Positions 1 to 7,902 of a stretch of 55,156 bases of DNA are shown piece after piece. The notes beneath the pieces are model-generated. The model was given only the letters and a program-made list of their open reading frames with translations, made no database searches and was not told where the DNA came from. Where the stretch lies: contig JAKOVI010000133.1 of the NCBI GenBank assembly GCA_029782135.1, positions 74,176 to 129,331 of the forward strand, read 5' to 3'. Numbering within the stretch: position 1 is the first letter of the stretch; the number at the start of each line of letters is the position of its first letter. Source of the stretch: Bacillota bacterium. Lineage in GTDB: Bacteria; Bacillota; UBA4882; UBA10575. The translations under genes were made by a program, and so were the position numbers.

Positions 1-1113
1 GGTATTGAGTAAAGGTGCAACAATCGGCGTTACCCCAAGGCTAATAATCCGCTCCAGATCAAGCCGGACCGGTTCGGCGCCCTCCTGGGCGTAAACCTCC
101 TTCACCGCCGGGGGCACCTCTTGGTTATTGATGATCATATAGTCCACCAACCGTGGAGCAGTATGGTCCAAGAGCGCCTGGAGATGATCGGCGGCGGTAA
201 AACCGTCGGTCTCACCGGCCTGGGTCATCACATTACAGATGTAAACCTTCGCGGCCGGGGAAGCTTTCACCGCTTCCAAGATCTCTTTCACCAGCAACGG
301 CGGGATGATACTTGTAAACAGACTTCCCGGGCCAATGATAATCAGATCGGCCTCTTTAATCGCCTGTAAACTCGCCGGAACAGCACGCGCTTCAGTCGGC
401 TCCAGATAGATCCGGCGGATTGGCTTTTTGCTTTTCCCGATCGTCGACTCGCCCTTAACAATCGTCCCGTCTTTCAACTCCGCCCACAATTTGGCATTGT
501 CAAGAGTAGCAGCAAAGATCTGTCCGCGGACAGCCAATACCTTGGCCGATGCTTCGATCGCTTTTTGAAAATCACCGGTGATTCCGGTCATCGCCGTCAA
601 AAAAAGGTTTCCGAAACTGTGCCCGGAAAGACCCGTTCCACAGTCAAACCGGTATTGCATCAACTGTTCCATCAGCGGTTCGAGGTTAGCCATCGCAATC
701 AGGCAGTTCCTGATATCCCCGGGGGGAAGAATCCCGAATTCTTCCCGGAGACGCCCCGAACTCCCGCCGTCGTCCGCCACCGTGACAATCGCCGTCAAGT
801 TCGAGGTCAGTTTTTTTAACCCGCGGAGGATCGTCCCCAGACCGGTCCCCCCGCCGATCACGACAATTTTTGCCTCCCTGTCCAAGAGTTTGAACAGTCC
901 TTTATACTCGTTGGCGTTCGATGTCTCGAAAACCTCTTCGTTAACCTGTCCCGAAGCGAAAGAAAGCAAGAGAATGAGGCCGGTTAAGAAGAATAAACTG
1001 CCCACCCACAACTGGAGATTGCCTTTGTTAATCCCTAAAGACAAACCGGAAATGATCAACACCAACGCGAGCAAAAGCAGTCCCCATTGGTGCTTAACCC
1101 TTCGCCAGGGCAT
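1..1113 (-). CDS. yvcK: YvcK/CofD-like protein (gluconeogenesis factor), 3' end outside window
   Basis: Reading the minus strand from ATG at 1113 gives an open frame to the window edge, so the C-terminus is missing. Residues about 1-55 hold two hydrophobic segments not present in the short YvcK form. After a linker comes the family core: the nucleotide-sugar/phosphate loop IGGGTGLG, then TVADDGGSSGRLR, PGDIRNCL and GHSFGNLF. YvcK proteins bind UDP-sugars and are needed for growth on gluconeogenic carbon and for normal cell-wall synthesis in Bacillus and Listeria (family knowledge). The gene starts 11 bp after the rapZ stop with a GGGGGAAGG ribosome binding site, matching the conserved rapZ-yvcK(-whiA) operon of Gram-positive bacteria. 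The N-terminal membrane anchor suggests it works at the membrane (inference). Confidence 0.92.
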   Translation of the reverse strand, partial: MPWRRVKHQWGLLLLALVLIISGLSLGINKGNLQLWVGSLFFLTGLILLLSFASGQVNEEVFETSNANEYKGLFKLLDREAKIVVIGGGTGLGTILRGLKKLTSNLTAIVTVADDGGSSGRLREEFGILPPGDIRNCLIAMANLEPLMEQLMQYRFDCGTGLSGHSFGNLFLTAMTGITGDFQKAIEASAKVLAVRGQIFAATLDNAKLWAELKDGTIVKGESTIGKSKKPIRRIYLEPTEARAVPASLQAIKEADLIIIGPGSLFTSIIPPLLVKEILEAVKASPAAKVYICNVMTQAGETDGFTAADHLQALLDHTAPRLVDYMIINNQEVPPAVKEVYAQEGAEPVRLDLERIISLGVTPIVAPLLNT

Positions 1114-1124
1114 CAGCCTTCCCC

Positions 1125-1985
1125 CTAACTTATATCACGGTGTTCAACCAGAACTTTATACCCTTTAGCTTTCAGAAACTCCCGCAGTTGGTTGGCGATC
1201 GTCACCGAGCGGTGTTTCCCTCCGGTGCAGCCAATCCCGATCACCAATTGTAACCGTCCTTCATTGATATACTGCGGAAGGCAAAACTCCATAAAGCGGT
1301 AGAGTTCGGTTAAAAACTTCGCCGTCACCGGCCATTTTAAGACGTAATCAGCAACTTCCTGGTAGTTGCCGTCCAACTCTTTTAAAGAGTCGACGTAGTG
1401 CGGGTTGGGCAGGAAGCGCACATCAAAAATAAGGTCCGCATCAAGCGGCAACCCGTTCCGGAACCCAAACGAAACAATCGTGATGATCATCTTTTCCCGC
1501 TGCTCTAACTCACTAAAGCGCGCGGTAATCTCTTCCCGTAACTGATGAACGGTCAGGTTGCTGGTATCAATGATCAAGGAGGCTTTTCCCTTTAGTTTCT
1601 CCAACCGTGATTTTTCGGCTTTGATCCCGTCAAGGATTCGCCCCTCGCCGGAGAGCGGATGACGGCGACGGGATTCCTTAAACCGCCGGATCAGAACTTC
1701 GTCACTGGCCTCCAAATAAAGGATCTGATAGCTGTAACCCGCTTCCTCCAGCGCTTCAAGGGAGGAAAAAAGACTGTCAAAAAAGTCTCCGCCACGGATA
1801 TCAACTACCAGTGCTATTTTATTAATCCGACCTTCAGATTGTGCGCAAAGCTCAGCAAATTTGGGGAGAAAGACCGGCGGCAGGTTGTCAACACAGAAAT
1901 ACCCCAAGTCTTCAAAAGCCTTCATGGCTTCCGACTTTCCCGCTCCGGAGATCCCGGTGATGATGACAAAATTGATCAACTGCAT
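1125..1985 (-). CDS. rapZ: RapZ/YvcJ family nucleotide-binding protein
   Basis: A 286-residue P-loop protein of the RapZ (YvcJ) family. The Walker A motif GISGAGKS is at residues 11-18, followed by EDLGYFCVDNLPP, and the C-terminal domain carries GIGCTGGKHRSV, the family's ligand-binding signature. In E. coli RapZ delivers GlmY/GlmZ small RNAs to RNase E to control amino-sugar synthesis; in Bacillus the orthologue hydrolyses ATP/GTP and affects competence. The frame extends to a TTG at 1991, but GGGGGAAG sits 6 bases before the ATG at 1985 and almost touches the TTG, so ATG was chosen. It is cotranscribed with yvcK downstream. Confidence 0.95.
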   Translation of the reverse strand: MQLINFVIITGISGAGKSEAMKAFEDLGYFCVDNLPPVFLPKFAELCAQSEGRINKIALVVDIRGGDFFDSLFSSLEALEEAGYSYQILYLEASDEVLIRRFKESRRRHPLSGEGRILDGIKAEKSRLEKLKGKASLIIDTSNLTVHQLREEITARFSELEQREKMIITIVSFGFRNGLPLDADLIFDVRFLPNPHYVDSLKELDGNYQEVADYVLKWPVTAKFLTELYRFMEFCLPQYINEGRLQLVIGIGCTGGKHRSVTIANQLREFLKAKGYKVLVEHRDIS

Positions 1986-2222
1986 CTTCAACTTCCCCCA
2001 ATACTACCCGGAACTTTGACCTTCTGTTATTTTATGCTGACGGAGAACGAATTTTTTACGGTGTGCTTTGCTCCAAGCGGGTGGATACCTGATCGGAAAC
2101 GGCTCTGCAGACAACCCCAACCTTGGCCCCTAGAGAAGTGACCCTCTTTCCCATGGTATTAATTTCGTGAAGGAGATCCTTTCTCCTCCCGGTAATTACT
2201 AGTATTCTGTCAAGATGTCGCC
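1986..2222 (-). other. Upstream region of rapZ, no confident gene
   Basis: This gap between rapZ and the terminator of the upstream gene holds a 73-codon minus-strand frame (2056-2277) with no recognisable domain. That frame runs into the terminator hairpin and its internal ATG at 2155 lacks a convincing ribosome binding site, so it is not called. On the minus strand there is a TTGACA at 2212-2217 without a good -10 at 17 bp, and an AT-rich TAAAAT near 2036 that could be a rapZ -10. A small AGGAG/CTCCT inverted repeat lies near 2170-2187. The rapZ promoter is presumably here but is not pinned down. Confidence 0.4.
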
Positions 2223-2287
2223 AAAAAAAAGAAAAACCGGGGCGAAGGTTGCCGGTAAGCATCCGTTTCTCCGGCAACTTTCCCCGG
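2223..2287 (-). terminator. Rho-independent terminator of the nucleotidyltransferase/mutase gene
   Basis: On the minus strand a two-part stem (CCGGGG...CCCCGG outside, GTTGCCGG...CCGGCAAC inside, loop about 15 bases) is followed by a T-rich run of 14 bases (2223-2236). It lies 40 bp after the stop of the gene ending at 2327. Confidence 0.85.
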
Positions 2288-2326
2288 CCGCGTGCATCCT
2301 GCGCTCTAATTGGCTAGCTTTGACCG

Positions 2327-4810
2327 TTAACTCTGTAGTTTAAGCTCACTAATCCGGTTCGAGTACAAACTGGTAAGGGTCTCCGCTTCTTCTTGCGAAC
2401 CGGCTTCGCTGTATACCTGAAAGACCGGCTCTTCCGCATCAGGAAGGACCAAGGCCCAGCCTTGCTCATGATAGACTTTAAGCCCGTCGATGATCTCGAT
2501 CCTTTTCTCTTTATTCTCTTCGAAGAGGCTGCGCATAATCCGCCCTTTATCCTCCCAAGAACAATCGACCGCTTTCTGCGCCGTATAATAAGGAGGAAGC
2601 GCCGCCACCAACTCCGAAAGACCGACTTTTTCCTGCGCCATCAATTCCAGAAGCTTGGCCAGGGAATAGATCCCGTCGAACGCCGGTTGAAAATGCGTCC
2701 GCTCATGACCACCCGGAAACAACCGTTCCTCGACTACTTTTTCCATGAGGGCGCGGGGATTTGCCTTTGTCCGCACCACCTTTCCTTGGTAGGCGTGGAC
2801 GACCTCCTCGTAAAAGTGCGGCGCTGTCACCGGGACCGCAATTGTCTTCACCGGTGAGTATTTAAGTATCCCCAGAGCGAGCAAGGCGAGCAGTTGTTCC
2901 TCTTTGAGGATCCGTCCCTTTTCGTCAACCAGAATCAGGTGCTCCCCGTTTTGGTCGATCACTACCCCCAGGTCGGCTCCTTCCCTCTTCACCTGTTGCG
3001 CAAGCTCGGCAGCCCAGGCCGTCCGTTCCGGCAGACTCCAGGGGCGCAACCGGGAGGCGCCTTCCGGTCTGTAAGTTAAGATCTCACAACCCAGGCCGGA
3101 CAAAAGCGCCGGAAGGACAAGCGAAACCGCCCCCTCATCATAAGCCACGACCACGCGGAAAGCAGCTTGTTTAATCGTCTCCGCCGCGGTCACTTTCATA
3201 ATCTCTTCCAGGTAATGGCGGTGGGCCTCGTCCACCCGGATGATTGCGCCCAGATGCTCCGCCGGCATATGCCGGAATTCTTCGGTGAAAAAGGCTTGTT
3301 CCAACTTTCTTTCCAGATCGCGGTTGATCGTTAATCCTTGCCCGTCGATAAACTCCACGCGCATGTTTTCGCCATTCAGCGGAGAAAGACGCAGGTGGAC
3401 GCCTGATTTCGCTTGGAGCAAGACAACGGCGTGCCTGGCCACCGCTGTCGTCATCACCCCCAAATCGTAAACATTAACCCCCGCCCCTAAACAACCGCAA
3501 ACAAAAGCTGTCTTCAGTACCCTGGTCGGGAGGAAATGATCGGTGCTGACAACAAGGTGGCTTTTCTCTGGCAAGATCGTTCCCACTGCCGCCCCCAATC
3601 TCGCGGCAAACTCCGGTGTAAACTCCAAATTGGCAATCTTTTCGATCCCCTGCCGGCCAAAGAGGGTGGTTCCCCAGCGGAGTCCCCAGACCAGACTGGA
3701 ATTGACCACGGAACCGCTTTCGATATATTTCTCCGGCCAGATTTTAATCTCCGGTTTAATCACAGCCTTAGAACCGACCGTGCAGCCTTCGCCCAGAACG
3801 GCGCCCTCGTAGACGGCCACACAAGATTTGAGGTGGTTATGGTGGGCGAGGATCGCTCCTCTGAGCTCGGTTTCATAACCAAGATAGTTATGGTTCCACA
3901 GGATCGAGCGTTTGAGCGAAGCTTGCTCATTCACCAAGCAGTGGTCGCCAATCACACTGTAGGCTCCGATCTTTGCCCCTTTACACACCCGGACATATTT
4001 CCCCAAGACCAGCGGTGGTTCCAAACTGCTTTCCTGATCAATCTCCGTCCCCTCGCCCGCCCAAATGCCAGGGGCGATCTCCTGCCCCGGCGGCTTAAAC
4101 TGAATCTTCCCGGCCAGTAAATCATAGTTGGCTTGCCGGTATTGATTGAGGTTGCCGACATCGGACCAGTAGCCGCCGGCCACATACCCATAGAGCGGTT
4201 GTCCGGCGGCCAGGAGAGCGGGGAAAAGATCCTTGCTAAAATCGACCGCTTTATTCTTCTCGTAAAACCGGAAAACTTCCGGTTCGATGAGATAAATACC
4301 GGTATTGACCGTATCGCTGAACACTTCGCCCCAGCCCGGTTTCTCGAGGAAGCGTTTAATCCTCCCGTCAGCCCCGGTGATGACCACCCCGTAATCCAAC
4401 GGGTTACTCACCTTCGTCAGGACAATCGTAACGAGCGCTTTGCGCTCCCGGTGAAAAGCCAAAGCCTCCGCCAGGTTAATATCGGTCAAGGCATCACCGC
4501 TGATCACCAAGAATGTTTGATCGAGAAATTCTTCGGCGTTCTTTACACTTCCGGCGGTCCCCAAGGGTGTCTCTTCCACAAAATATTGGAGGGAAACCCC
4601 GAAATCCTTCCCGTCACCAAAATGATTCACAATCAGCTCCGGAAGATAAAACAGGGTGACACCGATCTCCGTGAAGTTGTACCTTTTTAACAGTTCGATG
4701 ATGTATTCCATCATCGGCCGGCCGGCCACCGGCACCATCGGTTTTGGCTGTTTGCAGGTGAGCGGTTTTAGTCTTGTCCCCTTTCCCCCAGCCATTACAA
4801 TTGCTTTCAA
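2327..4810 (-). CDS. Sugar nucleotidyltransferase fused to a degenerate phosphohexomutase domain
   Basis: An 827-residue three-part protein. Residues 1-230 are a nucleotidyltransferase (MAGGKGTRLKPLT, then KPMVPVAGRPMMEY), which makes NDP-sugars such as GDP-mannose or a UDP/ADP-glucose. Residues about 250-370 look like a left-handed beta-helix. Residues about 375-815 resemble alpha-D-phosphohexomutases. In the mutase part the expected catalytic serine loop reads STDHFLPTR and the metal loop DGDxDR reads DQNGEH, so this half is probably not a working mutase; similar long fusions in other Firmicutes and cyanobacteria share this. Start: TTG at 4810, 7 bases after TGAGG. It follows the glycosyltransferase gene by 31 bp, so the two probably make one polysaccharide or glycogen-like product (inference). 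Which sugar is used cannot be told from sequence. Confidence 0.85.
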   Translation of the reverse strand: MKAIVMAGGKGTRLKPLTCKQPKPMVPVAGRPMMEYIIELLKRYNFTEIGVTLFYLPELIVNHFGDGKDFGVSLQYFVEETPLGTAGSVKNAEEFLDQTFLVISGDALTDINLAEALAFHRERKALVTIVLTKVSNPLDYGVVITGADGRIKRFLEKPGWGEVFSDTVNTGIYLIEPEVFRFYEKNKAVDFSKDLFPALLAAGQPLYGYVAGGYWSDVGNLNQYRQANYDLLAGKIQFKPPGQEIAPGIWAGEGTEIDQESSLEPPLVLGKYVRVCKGAKIGAYSVIGDHCLVNEQASLKRSILWNHNYLGYETELRGAILAHHNHLKSCVAVYEGAVLGEGCTVGSKAVIKPEIKIWPEKYIESGSVVNSSLVWGLRWGTTLFGRQGIEKIANLEFTPEFAARLGAAVGTILPEKSHLVVSTDHFLPTRVLKTAFVCGCLGAGVNVYDLGVMTTAVARHAVVLLQAKSGVHLRLSPLNGENMRVEFIDGQGLTINRDLERKLEQAFFTEEFRHMPAEHLGAIIRVDEAHRHYLEEIMKVTAAETIKQAAFRVVVAYDEGAVSLVLPALLSGLGCEILTYRPEGASRLRPWSLPERTAWAAELAQQVKREGADLGVVIDQNGEHLILVDEKGRILKEEQLLALLALGILKYSPVKTIAVPVTAPHFYEEVVHAYQGKVVRTKANPRALMEKVVEERLFPGGHERTHFQPAFDGIYSLAKLLELMAQEKVGLSELVAALPPYYTAQKAVDCSWEDKGRIMRSLFEENKEKRIEIIDGLKVYHEQGWALVLPDAEEPVFQVYSEAGSQEEAETLTSLYSNRISELKLQS

Positions 4811-4841
4811 GTTTAATCCTCACTTCCTCCCATGCTTATTC

Positions 4842-6137
4842 TTAAACCGGAGTTGCCTCTCTGGCGACCGGAGTATACCGGTCATAAGGATCCGTCGCGT
4901 CCATACCGGACTGCGCAAACGGCGCGCGGTGGCCGGCCGGCGTCCACCGCCACGGCGACCGCTGGTATTCCTCCTCTACTTCCTGATAAACCCGGATCGT
5001 TGCCCTGGCAATCTTCTCCCAGTTATACTCGGTTTCGACATCCCGGGAAGCCTGTGCACTCAGCGCCCGGGCTTGTTCGGGGTAAGAGAGCATCCAGATG
5101 ATATTCTCCGCCAGCGAGGCCGGGTTGCCGGCCATCGCTTTCAGTCCGTTTTTCCCGTGTTGTACCACTTCGCCCAGGCCTCCGGTGTCGGTCACGACCA
5201 CCGGTGTTCCGGCGGCCATTGCTTCCAACGCGACAATCCCGAACGGCTCATACAAACTGGGGAAAACAGCGACGGCCGCCGCCCGAAAGAGAGCGTTCCT
5301 GGTCTGGTCATCAATGAACCCGGTAAAGTAGCATTTTTCGTAAATCCCGAGTTGCTTGGCTTTGGCATGAAGATCTTCGGCATAAGGACCTTTCCCGGCA
5401 ATCACAAACTTTACTTGCGGATCGGCCGCAAGAATACGCGGTGCCGCCTCTAAAAGTTGATCCAGTCCTTTCTCAATTACCAGCCGGCCGACATAAAAAA
5501 TGATCTTCTCATCCGGAGCGGCATACTGGTCCCGGATCGAAGCAAACCCTGGGGGGACACTCCGGAAGGTTTCCGGATAGACCCCGTTGGGGATAATTCT
5601 TAGTTTGTCTTTCGGGAGCTGGAAAATATTCTGCAGTTCGTTAAACATGTAGCGGCTGCAACAGATGATCCGCCAGGCTTCATAGGCCAGCCACCACTCC
5701 ACATCGCTGATATAACGTTGCAGGTCATTGTGGAGCCCGTTATTTCTTCCCCATTCGGTGGCATGGATCGTGGCCACCAACGGTTTTCTCAGCGCATGTT
5801 TGAGCATTTTTCCGGCGTAAGCAACCAGCCAGTCATGGGCATGGATCAGATCAAAATCGGCGCCTTCCTGGAGCAACCGGACCGCTTTTTCCACTAAATT
5901 AAGGTTAAACTGTAAGACCCAAGAGATAAAATCCGGCGGATGGGGGTTACTGGATTTAACGCGGTAAACGTTAACCCCTTTCCAGTTCTGCTCTTCTGCA
6001 GTCTCCGGCGTCCCGATGGTCAGGACGGAAACCTCCTGTCCCTGTTCATGTAAGGAAAGGGAAAGATCATGAACATGGGGAGCAATCCCACCGACCACTT
6101 TCGGTGGAAACTCCCAACTTAACATCAGAATTTTCAT
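4842..6137 (-). CDS. Family 4 glycosyltransferase, glycogen-synthase-like
   Basis: A 431-residue GT-B fold enzyme. The N-terminus MKILMLSWEFPPKVVGGI is the acceptor-side signature of starch/glycogen synthase-like GT4 enzymes, and the C-terminal half carries the donor-binding motif EPFGIVALEAMAAG (EX7E), preceded by FYVGRLVIEKGLDQL. It should transfer a sugar from an NDP-sugar to a growing glycan in the cytoplasm. The open frame begins 31 codons earlier, but GGAAGGAGTG lies 5 bases before the ATG at 6137 and homologues begin at this methionine. Its neighbour downstream is the nucleotidyltransferase fusion, a likely donor supplier. Substrate unknown; a glycogen/ADP-glucose role is the first guess. 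Confidence 0.85.
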   Translation of the reverse strand: MKILMLSWEFPPKVVGGIAPHVHDLSLSLHEQGQEVSVLTIGTPETAEEQNWKGVNVYRVKSSNPHPPDFISWVLQFNLNLVEKAVRLLQEGADFDLIHAHDWLVAYAGKMLKHALRKPLVATIHATEWGRNNGLHNDLQRYISDVEWWLAYEAWRIICCSRYMFNELQNIFQLPKDKLRIIPNGVYPETFRSVPPGFASIRDQYAAPDEKIIFYVGRLVIEKGLDQLLEAAPRILAADPQVKFVIAGKGPYAEDLHAKAKQLGIYEKCYFTGFIDDQTRNALFRAAAVAVFPSLYEPFGIVALEAMAAGTPVVVTDTGGLGEVVQHGKNGLKAMAGNPASLAENIIWMLSYPEQARALSAQASRDVETEYNWEKIARATIRVYQEVEEEYQRSPWRWTPAGHRAPFAQSGMDATDPYDRYTPVAREATPV

Positions 6138-6261
6138 CCGTTCACTCCTTCCGGGCTTCTGTTGGATAAAATGCCCTCCTTTGGCAGAAAGCCGCTCTTG
6201 TAGGCTTATTCTTCCCCGCTTTCCAGGCAATAATTCCCGAAAAAACCCTGGTTTCAGGCAT

Positions 6262-6292
6262 AAAAAAAGCCTTCTCCCCTTGTGAAGGCTTT
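6262..6292 (-). terminator. Rho-independent terminator after folB
   Basis: AAAGCCTTC/GAAGGCTTT, a 9-bp perfect stem with a 9-base loop, followed on the minus strand by seven T. It lies about 90 bp past the folB stop. A weaker GGTTTTT tail exists on the plus side. Confidence 0.85.
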
Positions 6293-6384
6293 GGTTTTTG
6301 GCCGGTCTTTCCCGACCCGGCTCCCCGGAAAAAGGCGGTATCCAATTTAAGCAACACCCAGGCGGATCCCCTCCGCCACTTAAA

Positions 6385-6771
6385 TCAGACGTTTTCTAAG
6401 GGCCACCCCGAATCCGGCCGGCGGTTAATCTCGACGGCAAAATAGTCCATGACGCCCCCGACCGGCGGGTTTGGCTTTCTCACCCGGACGGTTATTTCCG
6501 TAAGGGAATACGTGGACAAAATCGCCTCGGCAATTGCATGGGCAAGGGCCTCGATTAAATTAAAATCCTTCTCTTCCACAAGTTCTTTGATTAAACTGTA
6601 TACCTCTGCATAATTAATGGTCGTTTCCAGGTCATCATTCACACCGGCGGCATGAAGCGCAAGCTCCATCTCCACATCAACCTCAATTCGTTGCCCCAAT
6701 TCTTTTTCCGCAGCGTAAACGCCATGATATCCGTAGAAGATCATGTTTTTTAAGATTAACTTATCGGCCAT
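6385..6771 (-). CDS. folB: Dihydroneopterin aldolase
   Basis: A 128-residue FolB. It cleaves 7,8-dihydroneopterin to 6-hydroxymethyl-dihydropterin and glycolaldehyde in folate synthesis. Visible family features: the N-terminal strand with FYGYHGVYAAEKELGQ (substrate-binding Tyr and Glu), TINYAEVY, and the catalytic lysine region RVRKPNPP followed by MDYFAVEI. Length is normal (about 120-130). ATG at 6771 is chosen over a TTG one codon upstream because AAGGGGAG is better spaced to it. The gene stands alone, without folP or folK, and is divergent from nadA. Confidence 0.93.
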   Translation of the reverse strand: MADKLILKNMIFYGYHGVYAAEKELGQRIEVDVEMELALHAAGVNDDLETTINYAEVYSLIKELVEEKDFNLIEALAHAIAEAILSTYSLTEITVRVRKPNPPVGGVMDYFAVEINRRPDSGWPLENV

Positions 6772-6882
6772 CAATCTCCCCTTCTTTCTACATCAATTTT
6801 ACTGCAGAAGACGGAGGATGTGAAGTGAACCCTTTTTAAGGTAAAGTTAGTGTTAAGCTCTTTTCAGATGGTTACGATAGAA

Positions 6883-6910
6883 TTGACAAACCCCAAAATA
6901 ACGGTAAAAT
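6883..6910 (+). promoter_or_regulatory. Sigma-A-type promoter of nadABC
   Basis: TTGACA (6883-6888), 16-bp spacer, TAAAAT (6905-6910), about 24 bp before the nadA start. No clear palindromic operator for a NiaR-type repressor was seen in the 162-bp intergenic region. Confidence 0.8.
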
Positions 6911-6933
6911 TAAACCTGAAGAGGTGGTAAAAT

Positions 6934-7845
6934 ATGTCCTCCCTTGATTTAAAACAAGAAATCCAAGAGTTGAAAGCAAAAGCCAACGCCCTCATTTTAG
7001 CCCATACTTATCAGATTGATGAAGTTCAAGACATTGCAGATTTTGTTGGCGATTCTTTGGAACTCAGTCGCTTGGCAGCAACTACCCCTCATCAGGTCCT
7101 TGTCTTCTGTGGCGTCCATTTCATGGCGGAAAGCGCCGCCCTGCTTTCCCCGGAAAAGACTGTCCTGCTGCCGGCCCCGGATGCCGGTTGTCCCATGGCC
7201 GAAATGGCGGATCCCGAAACCGTCCGGGAATGGAGGCAGAAATATCCCAAGGCTGCCGTTGTTGCTTATGTCAATACCTCGGCCGCCGTCAAAGCCGAAA
7301 GCGATATCTGTTGTACCTCATCAAACGCGGTCAAAGTGGTTCGTTCTTTAAAAGAAGAGGAGATTATTTTTCTGCCTGACCAAAACTTAGGGGGTTACGT
7401 CGCCGCACAGGTGCCGGAGAAGAAGTTTCATTTCTGGCCCGGTTTTTGCCGCACCCACCACCGGGTCACCGTGGAAGAAGTAAAAAAAGCCAAAGCAGCC
7501 CACCCGGATGCCAAGGTGTTGATCCACCCTGAATGTCCCCCGGAAGTGGTTGCCCATGCCGATTTTGTCGGCAGTACAAAACAGATCATTGAGCAGGCTG
7601 GTAAGATCCCAGCTTCTACTTTTATTATCGGTACGGAAATGGGCGTCATCCATGGTTTAAAAAAGCGCTACCCGGATAAAAAGTTTTACCTGCTCTCGCC
7701 AGGTCTAATCTGTCCGAATATGAAAAAAACAACTTTAAAAGAGGTGGTAGCGGCGCTTCGCCGGATGGAACCGGTCATTACCGTTCCCGAACTGGTCCGG
7801 ACCCGCGCCCGGTTGGCCTTGGAACGGATGCTGGCCCTGAGTTGA
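6934..7845 (+). CDS. nadA: Quinolinate synthase
   Basis: A 303-residue NadA, condensing iminoaspartate with dihydroxyacetone phosphate to quinolinate using a [4Fe-4S] cluster. By spacing, the three cluster cysteines are C86 (GCPMAEM), C172 (GFCRTHH) and C260 (ICPNMKKT). Other family marks are LAHTYQIDEVQD at the N-terminus and TSSNA near residue 130. Length fits the short form found in thermophiles and Firmicutes. ATG at 6934 is preceded by GAAGAGGTGG. First gene of nadA-nadB-nadC. The cluster enzyme is typically oxygen-sensitive. Confidence 0.97.
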   Translation: MSSLDLKQEIQELKAKANALILAHTYQIDEVQDIADFVGDSLELSRLAATTPHQVLVFCGVHFMAESAALLSPEKTVLLPAPDAGCPMAEMADPETVREWRQKYPKAAVVAYVNTSAAVKAESDICCTSSNAVKVVRSLKEEEIIFLPDQNLGGYVAAQVPEKKFHFWPGFCRTHHRVTVEEVKKAKAAHPDAKVLIHPECPPEVVAHADFVGSTKQIIEQAGKIPASTFIIGTEMGVIHGLKKRYPDKKFYLLSPGLICPNMKKTTLKEVVAALRRMEPVITVPELVRTRARLALERMLALS

Positions 7846-7902
7846 CGGTTCGCCCTCGCAACAGCTACTCCCACTTTTATCAACAAGGGGGCTCCTTGAT
7901 CG

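Noticed and set aside
578-1168. 196-codon plus-strand frame antisense to yvcK
   Set aside because: It is the shadow of the YvcK reading frame, with no domain and no ribosome site; the minus-strand protein carries the family motifs.
2056-2277. 73-codon minus-strand frame upstream of rapZ
   Set aside because: Runs through the terminator hairpin and its T-tract, has no recognisable motif and no ribosome site.
6772-6933. NiaR-type operator before nadA
   Set aside because: No palindrome of the expected form was found around the promoter.
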